Shown here: positions 12,295 to 21,915 of the stretch, piece after piece
Position numbering within the stretch: position 1 is the stretch's first letter
How the letters are laid out: every line of letters begins with the position of its first letter
Source of the DNA: Flavobacterium sp. 9
Lineage (GTDB): Bacteria > Bacteroidota > Bacteroidia > Flavobacteriales > Flavobacteriaceae
Assembly: GCF_002754195.1 (NCBI RefSeq)
Contig: NZ_PEEU01000001.1
Location: forward strand, 620,001 to 684,000
Reading direction: 5' to 3'
DNA length: 64,000 nt
Notes under the pieces: model-generated
Told to the model about the DNA's origin: nothing
Databases searched by the model: none
The model's input: the letters and a program-made list of their open reading frames with translations, nothing else
Program-made: the position numbers and the translations under genes

Positions 12295-12620
12295 TTTATT
12301 AGTTCTGTCAAAGATGAATTTATTGATATATTGAACCAATGTTAATGCTGTTGTTTTTACTAAAATTCTTACTTTAAAATCTTCAAAAGTTTTAGCATAA
12401 TTGTTTCTAATTCTAAACTGGTCGCATAGTTGTGAAAATAATATTTCATTCTTTTTTTGATTTCCTTAAATTATAAAGTTGTAGCTAATAATCTTTTTGA
12501 TCCTTTCTTTTGATGTTTCTAATTTAATGTTTACCATTTGAAACAAATCTAATCGAATGTGTTGAGATAAGTAACCTCTGTCATCATTTACCAAAAATGA
12601 GTAAAATTGATCAAAAAAAG
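12295..12620 (-). pseudogene. IS982-family transposase, C-terminal remnant
   Basis: The minus strand carries pieces of an IS982 transposase. One reads V-N-D-D-R-G-Y-L-S-Q near 12590. Another reads K-N-E-I-L-F-S-Q-L-C-D-Q-F followed by N-N-Y-A-K-T-F-E-D-F-K and T-L-V-Q-Y-I-N-K-F-I near 12320-12460. The pieces lie in different frames with internal stops. The remnant touches the 3' end of the carbonic anhydrase gene. Confidence 0.65.
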
Positions 12621-12637
12621 CAACGTGTTTCTGTTGA

Positions 12638-13357
12638 TCATTTTAAAAACTCACAGGTTCCGTTAGTAAGATTATAAAAAACTCCAACAATTTTTATTTT
12701 ACCTTTGTCCTCCATTTCTTTTAGAATTGTACTTTTTTCTCTGATTTGTTGAATGGTATATTTTATATTATTCTCCGCAACGTATTTTACAAATTCATCA
12801 TTTTTAGATTTTTTTTCACCTTGAAAATCCTGACTCATTTTTACGGCTGGTTTAATTTTAGCCAGCATAGCAGTTATATTTCCAAGTTTTACATCATTTA
12901 TTGCTCCTTTTATCGCACCACAATGCTGGTGCCCCATCACTAAAATTAATTTAGCTCCTGTTAATTTACAGGCAAATTCCATACTCCCTAACTGGTCTTC
13001 ATTTACAAAGTTTCCAGCAACACGGCCTACAAATACATCACCCAAACCTTGATCGAAAACATCTTCAACCGGTACACGACTGTCTACACAACTCAATATA
13101 AAAGCTTTTGGAAACTGTCCCGGTGCAGATTTACGAACTTGAGCACTATGATCTCTTACTGTTGTAACGCCACTTTGAAATCTTTTGTTACCATCAATAA
13201 ATTGTTGTAAAACATCATTAGGTGTAAGTTTTGTCTGTTCTTCTTTGGTCATTACATGTACCAGAGGCTGTATTTTTTCTTTTTGCTTTTTATAATCTTT
13301 ATTACAAGAAATAAAAAGTATTAATATTCCACTTATTAGCAATATTTTGAATTTCAT
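12638..13357 (-). CDS. Beta-carbonic anhydrase, predicted lipoprotein
   Basis: This enzyme interconverts CO2 and bicarbonate. Numbered from an upstream in-frame ATG at 13381, the zinc ligands are Cys98 (SCVDSR), His151 and Cys154 (GHQHCGA), and the Asp100-Arg102 dyad is intact. I chose the ATG at 13357 because AAGG lies just before it and the protein then starts with a compact lipoprotein signal (MKFKILLISGILILFISC) whose Cys would be lipidated. Most bacterial beta-enzymes are cytoplasmic; an exported lipidated form points to a periplasmic or surface role in CO2/bicarbonate supply or pH control. The gene stands alone; an IS982 remnant lies directly downstream. Confidence 0.9.
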   Translation of the reverse strand: MKFKILLISGILILFISCNKDYKKQKEKIQPLVHVMTKEEQTKLTPNDVLQQFIDGNKRFQSGVTTVRDHSAQVRKSAPGQFPKAFILSCVDSRVPVEDVFDQGLGDVFVGRVAGNFVNEDQLGSMEFACKLTGAKLILVMGHQHCGAIKGAINDVKLGNITAMLAKIKPAVKMSQDFQGEKKSKNDEFVKYVAENNIKYTIQQIREKSTILKEMEDKGKIKIVGVFYNLTNGTCEFLK

Positions 13358-13790
13358 TCGTGCCTTAATTTTAATTATCATACGAGATTGGTTGATATAT
13401 TTGTGTTTTTAAAAAATTAATTGATTTTTCGGAATGTTATTATAACTTTCTGAAAATATATAAATACAGAATGTAACTCTTAGGTTACATTCTAATAAAA
13501 AAGTAGTTTTCTAATCTTTTCAAGATATTATTTTTTTCCTGCATGCCTTTAATATTATTACACGTATTCAGAATAAAATGCCTCTTTTATAATAAAGAAG
13601 CAACGCAGAAAAATTAATAGAACATTGCTTAAAATCAAACAACTAGCAAAAACTTAAAAAAAAAAAAACTTACAAGCCTATTACCTATTTTTAATACAGC
13701 AAAACCGACCATAGAGAACTATTATATCACCTAAATTTTATTATTTAGAATTATATTTTTTTAGTATAGAATTAAAAATACTATAAACAA

Positions 13791-13855
13791 TTATAACAAA
13801 TCAAAACGATCAAAGTTCATTACTTTAATCCAAGCCGCAACAAACGAATCTTTTA
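13791..13855 (-). pseudogene. katG 3'-end remnant
   Basis: The minus strand encodes K-D-S-F-V-A-A-W-I-K-V-M-N-F-D-R-F-D-L then Leu-stop, which matches the last residues of the intact KatG at 1412. Nothing of the remaining gene is recognisable upstream. It points to a second, largely deleted katG copy about 12 kb from the intact one. Confidence 0.7.
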
Positions 13856-14094
13856 TTTTGTAACTTTGGCTTCTTAGGAAATAGTTTTCATTAATTGTAA
13901 ACTTTTTTTTAGAATATCTTTCATTTTTACCAATCCTTAAAAGCTACAGTAAAGTTACGTGAACAAATATACATGCGCATATTGATAAAGACTTTAAAAT
14001 AAGACAATACGTTTTTTTGTATTCTAAGAAACAGTAAATTATAAAATCCTATATGAAATGTGTGAATGACTACATTATTAATAATATTTTTTTC
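13856..14094. other. Non-coding stretch
   Basis: Nothing recognised here. The preceding 13382-13790 is likewise without a gene and includes an A-run near 13660. Confidence 0.4.
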
Positions 14095-14260
14095 GGGGTC
14101 TGTCGCATCTGTGAAAATCAGTCCTAAATATTTATATAATTAAAAAAATAAACTGCCAATATACAGAATGATTTAAATATAGTCATCTCCGGTCGAACCT
14201 TCTGATTCTTTCTAAAATTTACAAGAACTACAATCTCTTCTACTAGATATTCTACAGCAG
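14095..14260 (-). mobile_element. IS6-family terminal remnant
   Basis: GGGGTCTGTCGCATCTGTGA at 14095 matches the terminal repeat of the decayed IS6 element at 9281, and the next 130 bp follow the transposase 3' region of that copy at lower identity. The other end is missing. Confidence 0.55.
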
Positions 14261-14400
14261 AAAATTTATTAAATCAGAATTTTAAAGTGAGTAACCAAAA
14301 TCAGGTATAAGTTTAATCGTTAATACTTTATCTGCATGTATGAATACTCCCGGTTTTCTTTTAAAGATGTTCCAGATTGAAAATCAAAAACACAACTTCT

Positions 14401-14523
14401 TCCTTCAAAATAGTTTCTACCAAAGCTCTATTGGGTTGAATGTCTTTTTGGTGCGTTTCAAGTAATTTTTCCCAAATTTGAGCAACTTCTTTTTTATCCA
14501 GAACAACATCTACCATCTCAAAA
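14401..14523 (-). pseudogene. 123-bp duplicate of an internal segment of the 16861-19083 gene
   Basis: The 123 bp match 17651-17773 with a single difference (position 14451 against 17701). It covers the part of the thioredoxin-like/TPR gene that encodes P-N-R-A-L-V-E-T-I-L-K. Flanking sequence does not match, so this is an isolated, recent-looking gene scrap downstream of the operon in the same orientation. It may mark a lost third paralog overwritten by conversion. Confidence 0.8.
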
Positions 14524-14740
14524 ACCTTAAATCTAAATTCTACAAGTGCTTCCTACAAATTCCAATTACATTTATATTTTCCATTCCAATAATGTAAGCT
14601 ATACATTTTAAAAAACTGTTTGAAATGCAAAAGCATCCTGCATCAGGTATTATTCAGGATTGTATTGCATCACTCGTAATTAGATCAAGAATATTATTCT
14701 AAAAAACTAGCTTCTGAAAATACTCGTGAATTTTAAAATA

Positions 14741-16813
14741 TCATATTCGTTCTCCCTTTATATTAATTAAAAATGATTCGCCATTAAGCTTGACGTTCAT
14801 TCCCATTCGATTATATGATGTTATTTTATCATAGATAAAAGGAATTGCCACTTCTCCTTTTCTGTCAATCATCCCCCATTTCTTATTAATATTTGCACGT
14901 GCAAAACCCTCTGAAAATGCATAAATTTCATCATATTTTAGTGGAATAATTTCCCTGCCGGTTCTATCAATATAACCTCCCTTTTTATTTAGAATTACAT
15001 GAGCAATATCACCATCAAAGTCATAAATTATATCATACTTAAGCGGAATAATTTCCCTGCCGGTTCTATCAATATAACCCATCTTATTATTTAGAATTAC
15101 CTTAGCAATATCACCTTCAAACGCGAAAATTTCATCATACTTTAGCGGAATAATTTCCCTGCCAGTTCTATCAATACAACCCATCTTTTTATTTAGAGTT
15201 ACCTGAGCAATATCACCATCAAACGCGAAAATTTCATCATACTTTAGCGGAATAATTTCCCTGCCGGTCCTATCAACATAACCTACCTTTTTATTTAGAA
15301 TTACCTTAGTAATATCACCTTCAAACGCGAAAATTTCATCATACTTTAGCGGAATAATTTCCCTGCCGGCTCTATCAACATAACCTACCTTTTTATTTAG
15401 AGTTACCTGAGCAATATCACCATCAAACCCGAAAATTTCATCATACTTTAGCGGAATAATTTCCCTGCCGGTCCTATCAATACAACCCATCTTTTTATTT
15501 AGAGTTACCTGAGCAATATCACCATCAAACGCGAAAATTTCATCATACTTTAGCGGAATAATTTCCCTGCCAGTTCTATCAATACAACCCATCTTTTTAT
15601 TTAGAGTTACCTGAGCAATATCACCATCAAACGCGAAAATTTCATCATACTTTAGCGGAATAATTTCCCTGCCGGTCCTATCAACATAACCTACCTTTTT
15701 ATTTAGAATTACCTTAGTAATATCACCTTCAAACGCGAAAATTTCATCATACTTTAGCGGAATAATTTCCCTGCCGGCTCTATCAACATAACCTACCTTT
15801 TTATTTAGAGTTACCTGAGCAATATCACCATCAAACCCGAAAATTTCATCATACTTTAGCGGAATAATTTCCCTGCCGGCTCTATCAATACAACCCATCT
15901 TTTTATTTAGAGTTACCTGAGCAATATCACCATCAAACGCGAAAATTTCATCATACTTTAGCGGAATAATTTCCCTGCCGGTCCTATCAATAAAACCTCC
16001 CTTTTTATTTAGAATTACATGAGCAATATCACCATCAAACGCGAAAATTTTATCATACTTTAGCGGAATAATTTCCCTGCCGGTCCTATCAATATAACCT
16101 ACCTTTTTATTTAGAATTACCATAGTAGTATCACCTTCGAACGCGGAAATTTTATCATACTTTAGCGGAATAATTTCCCTGCCGGCTCTATCAATATAAC
16201 CTACCTTTTTATTTAGAATTACCTGAGCAATATCACCTTCAAACGCGAAAATTTTATCATATTTCAACGGAATAATTTCCCTGCCGGTCCTATCAATACA
16301 ACCCATCTTATTATTTAGAGATACCTGTGCAATATCACCATCAAACGCGAAAATTTTATCATACTTTAGCGGAATAATTTCCCTGCCGGTCCTATCAATA
16401 TAACCTACCTTTTTATTTAGAATTACCTGAGCTATATCACCTTCAAACCTGAAAATTTCATCATATTTCAGTGGAATAATTTCCCTGCCAGCCCTATCAA
16501 TATAACCTACCTTTTTATTTAGAGATACCTGTGCAATATCACCATCAAATTTGAAAATTTTATCGTACTTCAATTCAACAATTTCTACCCCCTTGATATC
16601 AATTAGCCCCCATTTTTTATTTAGACACACCATAGAAAATCCATTGTTAATAGACAAAATAAAATCATACTTTGGACTTAACACTACAAATCCTTGCTCG
16701 TTTTTTATTCCCATTTTCTGCGTTGTCGCATCAAAATACACCACCTGCGAATATATTGCCGTATTAATAAATAGAAAAAGTATTATACATTTTTTTAATT
16801 TGGAATAAATCAT
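14741..16813 (-). CDS. Secreted WG-repeat protein
   Basis: The ATG at 16813 gives a clean signal peptide (MIYSKLKKCIILFLFINTAI then YSQ). Another in-frame ATG at 16858 lies 2 bp after the upstream stop and would allow translational coupling. The rest consists of about 18 WG-type (KWG) repeats of 34 residues. Each has a LNKKxGYIDRxGREIIPLKY core followed by a DEIFAFEGD block, with degenerate first and last units. WG repeats form beta-propeller- or solenoid-like binding surfaces, ligand unknown. Repeat units 9-12 and 13-16 are near-duplicates, so recent expansion is evident. It is co-directional with and immediately downstream of the thioredoxin-like/TPR gene and is likely in one operon. The ligand and function are unknown. 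Confidence 0.88.
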   Translation of the reverse strand: MIYSKLKKCIILFLFINTAIYSQVVYFDATTQKMGIKNEQGFVVLSPKYDFILSINNGFSMVCLNKKWGLIDIKGVEIVELKYDKIFKFDGDIAQVSLNKKVGYIDRAGREIIPLKYDEIFRFEGDIAQVILNKKVGYIDRTGREIIPLKYDKIFAFDGDIAQVSLNNKMGCIDRTGREIIPLKYDKIFAFEGDIAQVILNKKVGYIDRAGREIIPLKYDKISAFEGDTTMVILNKKVGYIDRTGREIIPLKYDKIFAFDGDIAHVILNKKGGFIDRTGREIIPLKYDEIFAFDGDIAQVTLNKKMGCIDRAGREIIPLKYDEIFGFDGDIAQVTLNKKVGYVDRAGREIIPLKYDEIFAFEGDITKVILNKKVGYVDRTGREIIPLKYDEIFAFDGDIAQVTLNKKMGCIDRTGREIIPLKYDEIFAFDGDIAQVTLNKKMGCIDRTGREIIPLKYDEIFGFDGDIAQVTLNKKVGYVDRAGREIIPLKYDEIFAFEGDITKVILNKKVGYVDRTGREIIPLKYDEIFAFDGDIAQVTLNKKMGCIDRTGREIIPLKYDEIFAFEGDIAKVILNNKMGYIDRTGREIIPLKYDIIYDFDGDIAHVILNKKGGYIDRTGREIIPLKYDEIYAFSEGFARANINKKWGMIDRKGEVAIPFIYDKITSYNRMGMNVKLNGESFLINIKGERI
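14950..16600 (-). repeat. Tandem 102-bp repeats with 408-bp higher-order units
   Basis: The coding DNA of the WG-repeat gene is a tandem array of 102-bp units, many differing by only a few bases. Four-unit blocks are themselves duplicated: CTGCCGGTCC at 15261 recurs at 15669 in the same context, exactly 408 bp apart. All unit changes keep the frame. This architecture makes the copy number prone to change by slippage or unequal recombination. Confidence 0.9.
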
Positions 16814-16860
16814 TACTTTAATCTGCGTTTTATATTCAAATTTTATTTTAGCTTCCATAC

Positions 16861-19083
16861 CTAATAACTTCCGTTTTGCATTTTTGTTAAAGTTTCTCTT
16901 ATTTCATTCGCAGTTTTTTTATCTACATCATCATTTAATAATTTTACTGCCAATTCTTGGGTTGTTATCGCACGCTGCTTTTCTCCATCTATATAATACA
17001 GCTGGGCCAGCGTATTAAAATGATATACTTTATTCTCCGTTACTGCTGAACTGTATTCCGACCATAGAATAGCATCTTTTATAAAACGTGAATTTTCCGG
17101 ATTCTTCACTACTAACCATGCTGACGAATTAGCCAAACTAATATGGAATTGTTTAAAAAAATCTAATTCGTATTTATATTCAGAATCAGAATCCAAAGCT
17201 AAAAACATATTTTCTAATCTTTTTTCAGGATTTCCTTTCCAAGTTGCCAAATAGTTATCGAAATAAGATTTAAATACATTTAAATACTCTGTATCATCAA
17301 TTGAGCTATAACTCTCTGAGTTTAAATATTCGAAATAATTTCTATAACAATCAAAATATCCTTTACCAGCTATAATCAATTTGTTGTAAAGTGCATTTAT
17401 TTTCTTCTGGTTTGCTTTTGCAGCAATAACACCATCTCCTGAATCGAGACTGTCTCTCAATAAAGCACCCGAGATTTCAGAACTCAAATCTCTGCGAAAT
17501 AAAGGTGGGGTATCTTCTTTTTTATCTTCAGCATTCATTTTTTCTATGGCGTCATAATGCTTCAATAAATAATCTATGGCTAAGTAATCAGTATCATTAA
17601 GCACTCTGTTTTCATTAAAAATCATTTTGTAAAACCCTTCTTTCTTAATTTCCTTCAAAATAGTTTCTACCAAAGCTCTATTGGGTTGAATGTCTTTTTG
17701 ATGCGTTTCAAGTAATTTTTCCCAAATTTGAGCAACTTCTTTTTTATCCAGAACAACATCTACCATCTCAAAATCTCCCGCTCTTTTGCCATATACATCT
17801 TCATCGGGTTCATCGACAGTAGTCATTTTATTAAAAGCAAAAACTACCTCAGCATCAGTGGCTTTTTTATTTTTTAATGTTTGATCAAAAACAAGCAATC
17901 CATCTATCCTTAGCAACTTTCTATAGAGGCCATTATCATTATTAAACTGGTTTTTTTTTTGCGTTATATTAGATTTTGCAGTTGCCAAAATATCTTCATT
18001 ATTATTTAAAACAATTAAACATGGACTATCGCTAATTTTACTATTTTTAAACCATTTTCTGTCATCGGGTATAGCCAAATAAAAATTATATAAATCATAT
18101 ACTGAATTGTATCCATCGTACATATCATTCCCTACTTCTATTTCCTGATTTTTAATAAAAGAATCAAAATCAGCTTTCTCCGAAATGTTTTTGTTATCGA
18201 TTGCTACTACTAAAAATTTATTTTTCGCACTTTTAGTTGCAGCTATAGCAGCTTTTAAACTATTTTCGATTTTAAATTTAAAATTAAATTTAGAGGTAGT
18301 TGTATCAGTTACATCTTCAAAATCTTCCTGGTTAATTGAGCTATCTTTTCCCGGATATGTCCAGTTTGAAACCGCTTTATTTTCGATTGCTGTCACTTGC
18401 AAAATTTCGGAAGGCGGAACATCTTTTACATTTAAAAACACTACTACATCTTTTCCTTGACCAAAAATTCTTAATTCGCCTGTTTTTTTATCAAAAAATC
18501 CAAGATTTAAATTGTCCCGAAAATCAAAACCATCAAATTCATATTCAATAGTCACTTCTGACACATCTTTTGGCAAAGCGTATTTAGAAATTTCAGTTTC
18601 GGCATGATGACTTTCATGCACTAAATACAAATAATCCGTACGATCAATCTCAAAACCAACCTTTATAGGTACTTCTTCAGAATATATTTGGGTTATAATA
18701 TCAGAAATTTTTTGATAGTGAACTGATTCAGAATTATTTTGTGTTCCTATATAAAATGAAGTATCCGAATAAGAATTCTGATATTTAATCTTAACTTTTT
18801 TAGCAGTCTTGTCATTCTTAAAAGTAAGATGAAAATAATTATTCTTTTCAGTTTGGACAAACGATAAAGAATCCCCTTTAATTATGTATTCCCCTATATA
18901 ATAAATAAATTTGTGCCCAACACTAGAAATAATAAGCTCACATTTATTATCTTCCAATAAGTTTAATTTAATTCTTCGTTCATCTCTACCAATATAAGTT
19001 CCTTTTTCGATACTTTTTGTTTGAGAAAAAGAAAAAGATACCGCATAAAAGAACATTAAGAAAGTCCACATAAAATTTCGCAT
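16861..19083 (-). CDS. Secreted thioredoxin-like/TPR protein, paralog of 61669-63837
   Basis: A 740-residue exported protein with signal peptide MRNFMWTFLMFFYAVSFSFS. Residues about 30-240 are beta-rich and of unknown family. Residues about 275-370 look like a thioredoxin fold (FLVVAIDNKN strand, then the cis-Pro-like S-P354 before the strand CLIVLN), but there is no CxxC, so redox chemistry is not expected. The C-terminal third is helical and ends in TPR-like motifs (YHFNTLAQLYY, then AITTQELAVKLL). The second copy, at 61669, is similar throughout. A conserved upstream module with a TATTTTTG box precedes the start. The WG-repeat gene follows directly. It is probably periplasmic or outer-membrane associated; the role is unknown. 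Confidence 0.8.
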   Translation of the reverse strand: MRNFMWTFLMFFYAVSFSFSQTKSIEKGTYIGRDERRIKLNLLEDNKCELIISSVGHKFIYYIGEYIIKGDSLSFVQTEKNNYFHLTFKNDKTAKKVKIKYQNSYSDTSFYIGTQNNSESVHYQKISDIITQIYSEEVPIKVGFEIDRTDYLYLVHESHHAETEISKYALPKDVSEVTIEYEFDGFDFRDNLNLGFFDKKTGELRIFGQGKDVVVFLNVKDVPPSEILQVTAIENKAVSNWTYPGKDSSINQEDFEDVTDTTTSKFNFKFKIENSLKAAIAATKSAKNKFLVVAIDNKNISEKADFDSFIKNQEIEVGNDMYDGYNSVYDLYNFYLAIPDDRKWFKNSKISDSPCLIVLNNNEDILATAKSNITQKKNQFNNDNGLYRKLLRIDGLLVFDQTLKNKKATDAEVVFAFNKMTTVDEPDEDVYGKRAGDFEMVDVVLDKKEVAQIWEKLLETHQKDIQPNRALVETILKEIKKEGFYKMIFNENRVLNDTDYLAIDYLLKHYDAIEKMNAEDKKEDTPPLFRRDLSSEISGALLRDSLDSGDGVIAAKANQKKINALYNKLIIAGKGYFDCYRNYFEYLNSESYSSIDDTEYLNVFKSYFDNYLATWKGNPEKRLENMFLALDSDSEYKYELDFFKQFHISLANSSAWLVVKNPENSRFIKDAILWSEYSSAVTENKVYHFNTLAQLYYIDGEKQRAITTQELAVKLLNDDVDKKTANEIRETLTKMQNGSY

Positions 19084-19114
19084 GCTTAAAATTTTTAGTT
19101 ATTACCATTTGAAG

Positions 19115-19185
19115 CAAAAATATTGAGTATTGTCTACTTTTTAGGGCTGTAATACGGTTAAAAAATAACACATTAGAACAAAATA
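19115..19185 (-). promoter_or_regulatory. Promoter with shared upstream element, copy 1
   Basis: On the minus strand, a TATTTTTG -7 box occupies 19122-19115, 32 bp before the ATG at 19083. Exactly 24 bp upstream lies CCGTATTACAG, preceded by a T-rich block and a TTTTGTTCTAATGTG-like stretch. The same arrangement occurs before the miniprotein genes at 22581, 26400, 27452 and 28594. Confidence 0.65.
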
Positions 19186-19225
19186 CGCCATTTATTAATT
19201 TACGAACCTATCCCATTTAAAGCTA

Positions 19226-20340
19226 GTCTATTACCCACTCCACAAAATCAGATATAACATTGTCCCAACATGAGAATAAAATGTTTTTTCCTTAAGATGC
19301 CCGAAACTTTCATTCAAAACATTCAAGAACATATTACTTTCTAATTCATTTCTCAAAGAATAAATCACCTGTACTCCCGTTTTTACCACTTCTTTGGTTT
19401 GATTATCAATCTTAATTTTGTTTTTAACAATCGAAATCAATTTCTTTAGTTTCTCTTCGGAAATTTTCTTGATCCTGCTTTCATCCCCATTTGGTAAACA
19501 AGTTTATCCAAATAAAATATCATCCAGCAAAACATATTTAGTGTCTGACGACTTCTTTAATTTAACAGTATAATTTCTTAATTGATCATAATCTGATATA
19601 ATCCCTTTAAAATGATTTCCTCTAAAAACAACTGCCTAACTACATAATACGGCAATGCATCTAATTTTAGTTTATATTGATCGTGTGTAATATATTACGC
19701 CAATTCTTCGCTTATTCCTATAGAATTTTTGAATTTAAAATCGTTTGATTTACCAAATTATCCACAACAACACTTTATCAACCCGAGGCTTTTCAAGCCT
19801 ATCTATACTGCTAAGGTCGGATTGCAGCATAAACTTATGCAGTAGGAAATCCTTTTATAATTTGTTACAATAAATAAAAAAAATTGTTCTTTAATTTTTA
19901 TTTCCAGTCCCAATCAATTAGAAATCTCTTTAAGATCAACTTTTAATTCCGCCAGCTCAATTGCTCTTACAGAATCATAATTGATATATCTATAGTTTTC
20001 CTGTTTGTAAGGATATCCAATCACATTGGTAATTATCGGCTTTGTTTCATTTATAATCACACCAATTTGTTGAACTCGTTGTGCAATTCTAACCGATAAA
20101 CTATCCAATTGTTTTTTATCAGATTGTAAAATAACGCCATTGATTATAAAACACTTGGTATAATATCAGAATGGCTTTTATTCGATCTAACACCATTAAT
20201 TATCGCAACTAAAAGGGTTCTGGTGTATACAGATTCCAATCGACATCAAAAAAACAAACATACATATTTTGCACATTCAAATTCCTTATTAAAGAGTCCT
20301 CTTCATTTACAAAATTCACATCAGTTTTCTAATAACTAAA
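19226..20340 (-). pseudogene. Decayed hypothetical gene
   Basis: Minus-strand frames in different phases appear to belong to one protein. One (20108-19914) contains G-V-I-I-N-E-T-K-P-I-I-T-N-V-I-G-Y-P-Y. A later one contains L-P-N-G-D-E-S-R-I-K-K-I-S-E-E-K-L and V-Q-V-I-Y-S-L-R-N-E-L-E. At least three frameshifts and several stops separate them. No family was recognised. The region 20341-20647 below it holds only poly-T-rich sequence. Confidence 0.45.
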
Positions 20341-20647
20341 CTTATTATTTCGTGTTCTCACTCACCCCCCGACCCTAAAATGGCATAAAGCAAAAAAAAA
20401 TGATATTTTTTATATTTTTTAATAGATTACAAAAAATACTTTTGCTAATCCACTTTTTTTTTAAAATTTTTAAATAGCTTAACTTTTTTTTTATTGTTTT
20501 CTAATTAAGATTTCGTTATAAATTGGATTGTTTTTTTAATTAAAATACTATTGTTCACTCATTTTTGGCTATCCTTTTAAATTCACAGGATTCTCTTTGT
20601 GAGCTATTCATAACCTTTATCTATTTTACACTGGCGGCAAAGGAAAT

Positions 20648-21793
20648 TTAGTATGAGATTATCATTGGGGATATCCCTATAAGGGGCAGGGCTGTGTATC
20701 TATATTCAGGTGTATAGGTAGGATATTCAGCATAAAAATCATCAGTTAAAACATTTTTTGCCCAATATACTTCCCCTTGAGGAGTCATTAACTGTTTTTT
20801 CCAACAATCCTTTTCAAAGGAAAATCTTATTAAATCAAGGTACCCAACAGTTGCCTTTCGATCTTCAAAATCGCTTCGAAAACTAATTCTTTTAGAGTAA
20901 AAAGAATCTAATCCTTGACCTTCCATATTAAAGAATTCTATCCAGTCTCCATTGAAATCATTAGCAGATATATACCACTGATGTACAAGCTGCAATTTGT
21001 TTTTATTTAAATGAAATAGGTATTGTTGATGAAACTCACCAAAAACATTTAAATGAACTTGAATAAATGATGAGTGAAAAGTATTACTTCCCTGTAAAAA
21101 TCCATTATACGCCATCCATTCAGCGTTATCACAATCTTCCACAACAATTTTTTGTGAACCTGCTTTTACTTTATTAATGTAAAAATCAAGTCGATAAGTT
21201 TCTTCCGTTGATTCAGCTAGAAAGTTCTCATCGGCAGTTACTTTCCTATCTAACAAATGAACTATAATATAATCGTTTGCATTTTTTACTTTAGTATTGA
21301 TGATTTGTATTGTATCATTTTTATGTTCATCACTTGCAGATAAACTTTTTCCACGGTCAACGCCAATTACTGAATGATCACAAAAGTATATTTTATTTTT
21401 ATCTGTTAAAAAACATATACTTTTTGAGACAGTATCATTACCTATTATCCTATAACCAAGAACCCTGAAATAATTTTTATCTTTTATTTCATAATAATCT
21501 AATTCAAAACTATTTAATTTGCATTTAATTCTATAAGGGTTACCAACCTTAACGTGATATGCGTATTTACCAGAGACTGGCATAACATCGTAAACAAATT
21601 GATTTAAATCTCTAACTGATACATGTTCTTTTAAATGTTGCCTTACAATTTCTATTTGGTCTTCGTTTTTAGAAACTTTGTCTGCAACACTACTTGCTTT
21701 TAAATCTTGATTTACAATTTCTATTTGACGATTGCTTTTAGAGCATAAAACCAAAAAAAAAGCCAATATTGACACTAATAATAATTTCTTCAT
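20648..21793 (-). CDS. Hypothetical lipoprotein, 381 aa
   Basis: The N-terminus MKKLLLVSILAFFLVLC carries a lipobox with Cys17, so the mature protein should be anchored in a membrane. A short internal repeat follows: QIEIVNQDLK at residues 23-32 and QIEIVRQHLK at 46-55. The remaining 300 residues are predicted beta-rich with many aromatic residues (for example HQWYISANDFNGDWIEFF), consistent with a ligand-binding sandwich, but no family was recognised. Fragments of related genes lie at 21838-21915 and 25930-26070, so this was once a small family. It is transcribed alone. Confidence 0.75.
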   Translation of the reverse strand: MKKLLLVSILAFFLVLCSKSNRQIEIVNQDLKASSVADKVSKNEDQIEIVRQHLKEHVSVRDLNQFVYDVMPVSGKYAYHVKVGNPYRIKCKLNSFELDYYEIKDKNYFRVLGYRIIGNDTVSKSICFLTDKNKIYFCDHSVIGVDRGKSLSASDEHKNDTIQIINTKVKNANDYIIVHLLDRKVTADENFLAESTEETYRLDFYINKVKAGSQKIVVEDCDNAEWMAYNGFLQGSNTFHSSFIQVHLNVFGEFHQQYLFHLNKNKLQLVHQWYISANDFNGDWIEFFNMEGQGLDSFYSKRISFRSDFEDRKATVGYLDLIRFSFEKDCWKKQLMTPQGEVYWAKNVLTDDFYAEYPTYTPEYRYTALPLIGISPMIISY

Positions 21794-21837
21794 TTTTATT
21801 TTATTTATTCGAATCTATAAAATATATCTATTTTTAT

Positions 21838-21915
21838 CTGTAAAAAAAGGGATCTACATAAAAGAGTATCTTTTAATTCTTATGAAAGAAGCCATAACCC
21901 TGAAATATTTTTTAT
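21838..21915 (-). pseudogene. Fragment related to the 20648-21793 gene
   Basis: The DNA resembles 21400-21490 of the neighbouring lipoprotein gene, including the T-rich start and a CCCTGAAATA-ATTTTTTATCTT-like block. It is only about 80 bp long and has internal deletions. The rest of 21916-22395 has no gene I can support. Confidence 0.4.

Noticed and set aside
14950..16600. CRISPR-like array
   Set aside because: The 102-bp repeats are in frame within a WG-repeat gene and lack repeat/spacer structure.
18185..18551. Two plus-strand frames within the thioredoxin-like/TPR gene
   Set aside because: Antisense shadows of a long gene with clear coding signal.
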